This document shows positions 60,686 to 64,000 of a stretch of 64,000 nucleotides of DNA, one piece after another; within the stretch, counting starts at the first letter, position 1; every line of letters begins with the position of its first letter. The notes under the pieces are model-generated. The model was not told the origin of the DNA and searched no databases. It was given only the letters and a program-made list of their open reading frames with translations. Source of the DNA: Pseudeuparius sepicola (Eukaryota; Arthropoda; Insecta; Coleoptera; Anthribidae); contig OY987304.1 in NCBI GenBank assembly GCA_963920635.1, positions 29,078,365-29,142,364 of the forward strand. The letters are read 5' to 3'. Made by a program: the position numbers and the translations under genes.

Positions 60686-62327
60686 CTGTGAATTTCAGGA
60701 TTATTATCTTTCAATCGACAGTGTAAATTCCGAATTAATCTTCAAAAATTACAAATGAAATTACAACAGGTACCTAAGTAAAAATTTTTAATCAGTCCGT
60801 TCACATCAGGTAGTAAAGCAATAATTTATTCTAGGCCGACCCTGCCTGCCTTAAACAATCAACTAGTAATACAAGTACTAGGTTTTCTATCTCTCTTCCT
60901 TTGTGTGAGTGCAAGTAAAGCAATAGATATAGCGCTCTCTCTTTGATGATTTATTGCCGACTTCGCCTTTACATTCTGCCTTTACTATACATGGTGGCCT
61001 AACGAAAATGTAACAGATCCTATAACAACTGGGAACATTTCTTTCTGAGAAACCGAAAGACCCAGTTTCATTTAGTAGTGAGGCGCCTTTTACACAAATT
61101 TAATAATTCCATAATATACAACCTCTTAAGCAGCATCACTTAAAAAATTTAAATGGGAAGGCCGATCAGCTTGTACACCGATGAAAATCTCCTTCAGTTC
61201 TTCATACAACCATAGCTCATTTATTGCATGTAAATCGACACTTCAATAAAATTACTTAATGATATGTCTTCTTTGCTCCATATCTATTGTTCTGAAAAAA
61301 TTATTACATTTTAGGGAAGTCATGACAAAAAAAAAACGAAAAAAAAATGCTCCGGATCTTTTTTGAATATCTGAAGTTTGCCCAACCCCACTTTTGCGTA
61401 CAACACCTACCATTATCATTATCATGCCTACTGATTGGACTATTTCTTTCAGGTTCTCCGTATTTAATTTACTTAAATAATGTAAATAGCAATATATTCC
61501 ATGTCTAAGATAGTTTTACAAAAAAATAGAGTACAAATTTTGAAATATACTATAAACCTATATAACGTAAAAATCATAAAAAAGTTTCGCTAATTACAAA
61601 TAATTCTTATTGTTACTCGAGTTGTTACTATTTTTTTGTAGCTCTAAACTTTCTGGGATAAGTACCTAATAGGGCTTATTTTGTGGGTCACTGTAGGATA
61701 CAATATCTCAACGCAATACAAATTTCACGATTAATTTCATTTCAAATTAGCATTATTGTTAATGTAAAACCATAACCAAATTTTTAAACTGAGCAGAATA
61801 CTTTTTAATGTTTTCAAAACTATATACTTATAGTTAAATAAAATTTAATCTCCATTATACAACTCGTTTTAACTGAAACATCGAAACGCTGACTGAAACT
61901 TATTTTTGTTTATCTAGGTTATTTATTCATGATGCTTTTTTTGAAAATTTTAAGTGTTTTTTAGCATAGTATCATAGGAAATGTTTAGACATGTTGAAAA
62001 GAATGTTATACCTATATAGGTACCTATTACTACAGCACCGATACACTAATTTTTTATACTAAATCATTCCTTTGCTGCACCATCTGAAATCTATATTGGT
62101 TTTGGTTTTAGTGGCAGCGATTTTGGATAACTATAAATGAATTCCTTTAAATTATGTGCTGTACAAGAATGAAAACTGAGTTTTGTTACAATTAAGTATT
62201 AACGGAAATTCCCTAACGACAATTAAAACCATTATAAATCGACTTTCAATGGGGGTGTATGGTACATTAAGGTACGTACACATGTACTTATTATGGATAT
62301 ATATTGGATGCTATAATGGCAACTTAC
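60686..62327. other. Intergenic or intron, no feature firmly supported
   Basis: AT-rich. On the minus strand near 61130-61210 a 30-codon open stretch (LWLYEELKEIFIGVQADRP) may be a transposase tail but is too short to call. Confidence 0.35.
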
Positions 62328-62385
62328 CAATAAGTTTTTGACATATCTGTTCAGAGAAGCCACATCCACGTAACAAATCCTCCAT
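62328..62385 (-). CDS. Possible first coding exon of a host gene
   Basis: On the minus strand ATG at 62385 opens 19 codons plus one base (MEDLLRGCGFSEQICQKLI) and stops exactly at a consensus donor G|GTAAGT (62327-62322). The 250 bases upstream (62390-62620) are richer in CpG than the surroundings, as expected for a promoter. The remainder of the gene would run leftward through the transposon-rich region, but I could not identify further exons. Chance occurrence is possible. Confidence 0.35.
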
Positions 62386-63214
62386 CCTGTACGTACACTT
62401 CACTTAAAATACGCGTCAACGGTTGCAGCGTCCACAGATTGGCACGTATTCAAAATGTAGGAATAACACGCGACTACGTCTAGTAATGGCCACTGTTTGA
62501 TCGCAAATGGCACCGCAGTCCGCAGGGCGCAGGCACATATCATCTTATGTGATATGTGGGCGCAGAGCTAAGACGGGGTGGCGGGGTTGTGCGAGGTATA
62601 GTCAAAACGACAATACTGATTTTTTTTAGGATTAAACTCACAATCTCGTAATATTAATACGAAGCTTTAAGATAACTTTTAGATTTGTTTTGACCGCAAT
62701 GGGCAGTGATGTTACACTGAGTTTACATTTGACTATAAATTTGAATTTATAGTCTAACGTATTTTCAAAATAAGATTATCTTAAACCATAAGTGTTAATT
62801 TTAGTTGATTGCTAGGCTATATCCTACAAGTAGGTACATAACTAATTTTCAAAGTAATATTAGCGTCTGATTTAAAAAAAAAACACTCAGTCCAAATATT
62901 TATTGAGGTTAAACCATTTCTACTTAGATTTAAATGAAACCTATTATTGCGATACCTACTAATATTATTTTCAAATCTGATCCTAAATTTTGTTGATGTC
63001 CCGGCCGAAATTATTTGCTCAGGCACAGACGTACTGTGATGCCGAGCATCGCATGCGAAATTTCATTGTTTTTCTAGAAACCATTACGGCCCATATTTTT
63101 CCATATAGGCACAAATAGCGAAAAATATGAAACTAGCTAATCTTTAGCAAATAAAAGTGGAGACCCCAAGGTATCTATGTCATTTCTCCCAATATAATCA
63201 TGTCTTCTATGCCC
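62386..63214. other. CpG-richer block and intergenic sequence
   Basis: 62390-62620 is relatively CpG-rich and holds a small palindrome CACATATCA/TGATATGTG at about 62533-62557. The remainder is AT-rich without a gene. Confidence 0.35.
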
Positions 63215-63480
63215 AGAATTCAATTAGTCGCTGAATAAGGCCATAATACGGGATGCGGTGTTGCTGCAATTACCGCGCGCAATGTGTGCCTGATAGGGCA
63301 GGCAGGGTGAGTTGGGTCTTACAGATAAGCTCCTATATTAAATAGATGTCTGCAATCCTGTGCGAGTACGGACCTTTATGTGTGTTCACTGTTATCGCTG
63401 AAATTTTCTTCAAAAAGGGTAAAATCGAGGGTAAAATAATATACGATAAGAGCTAAATTGAAAGATTAGGGAGTGTGGAA
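63215..63480. repeat. Dispersed repeat B, copy 2
   Basis: Resembles 54890-55060 at its start and 56712-56750 at its end, so the full repeat may be about 260 bp or more. Confidence 0.45.
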
Positions 63481-63580
63481 GTGGGTATGAACATGTCAAG
63501 GTTAAAACGAAATCAGTGGAGAAATAGTATAGTATTCAATGGTCAAAAAATTTGGGTAGCTTGTAGTTTATGTTTAACCC

Positions 63581-63675
63581 CAAATGTATGCCCTGTCACT
63601 GAGTCACTCTGTATACTATACAGGCCTTCATTTTTGAAATACAGAGGTTTTGTCTAAATAATTTTTTAATTATTA
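63581..63675 (+). repeat. 95-bp direct repeat, copy 1
   Basis: Starts CAAATGTATGCCCTGTCACT and ends TTAATTATTA. Copy 2 is 325 bp to the right with one substitution. Confidence 0.9.
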
Positions 63676-63905
63676 GTGTTCATATTTGGAAGAAAATTAA
63701 TACTTAGGCTTTTTTACCAATGTTCGTCCAAATATCGATATTAATTCAAAATTTATTTAGAAAAACAAAACTAATCTAGGCAGAAATCCCTAATTTTTCA
63801 AGAAATCAGTACCTACAATACGGCAAAAAATTATAAGGCATGTTTGTGACTTTAAGTTTAGAATCCTCGATAATACAGCAATTCTAAATTTAAATTTTCA
63901 ATGAT

Positions 63906-64000
63906 CAAATGTATGCCCTGTCACTGAGTCACTCTGTATACTATACAGACCTTCATTTTTGAAATACAGAGGTTTTGTCTAAATAATTTTTTAATTATTA
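63906..64000 (+). repeat. 95-bp direct repeat, copy 2, reaching the window end
   Basis: Differs from 63581-63675 by one base (GACCTTC versus GGCCTTC) and may continue past the window. Confidence 0.9.

Overview
The window is eukaryotic, AT-rich and almost entirely repeat-derived. It is probably from a hemipteran insect and most likely an aphid; this is inferred from the kinds of elements present, the abundance of 'taggtac'-type words and short GT-AG introns, not from a marker gene. I see no CRISPR, rRNA or tRNA gene and no complete host gene. One short exon-like stretch at 62328-62385 is the only host-gene candidate.

The left part (554-28841) is one complete Polinton/Maverick element, a virus-like DNA transposon. 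It lies between 6-bp duplications ATCATT and has terminal inverted repeats (TIRs) of about 1.84 kb. It carries protein-primed DNA polymerase B (PolB), a retroviral-type integrase, a packaging ATPase, a PLA2-like/pVI-like protein, an adenovirus-type cysteine protease, penton-like minor capsid and double jelly-roll major capsid proteins, and several small unknown genes. It also carries a P-loop gene resembling a deoxynucleoside kinase. Two genes and most of a third lie inside the TIRs and so occur twice, in opposite orientation. Replication and integration genes are mostly on the minus strand; capsid and maturation genes are on the plus strand. The ATPase and PLA2-like genes diverge from a tiny shared intergenic space.

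Three younger insertions sit inside the Polinton. A mariner-like element with 370-bp TIRs and an altered catalytic triad is in the left TIR. An errantivirus-like LTR element is inside PolB; it has identical LTRs, gag, protease-integrase and env, but no reverse transcriptase. A 1.8-kb segment flanked by TTAA is in the right TIR. PolB, the capsid gene, the PLA2/protease region and the kinase also have frame breaks, several in homopolymer runs, so the copy looks inactive unless these are assembly errors.

From 28842 to 46303 the sequence is intergenic with small DNA transposons. There are two neighbouring TIR elements carrying pieces of the same PIN/XPG-like plus Cys-rich gene family, one of them split by a hAT-like MITE with an 8-bp duplication. 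There are also hairpin MITEs, a Tc1-type transposase tail and a Crypton-like tyrosine recombinase relic.

A second Ty3/gypsy element occupies 46304-50429, with 272-bp LTRs and target duplication CGAT; its pol has an in-frame internal deletion joining reverse transcriptase to integrase. From 50434 to 64000 there are further MITEs, dispersed repeats, a broken DDE transposase and the possible host exon. A small family of elements with CACAGAATAAATAG ends and 7-bp duplications (260, 32 and 33 bp) is the most unusual repeat outside the Polinton.
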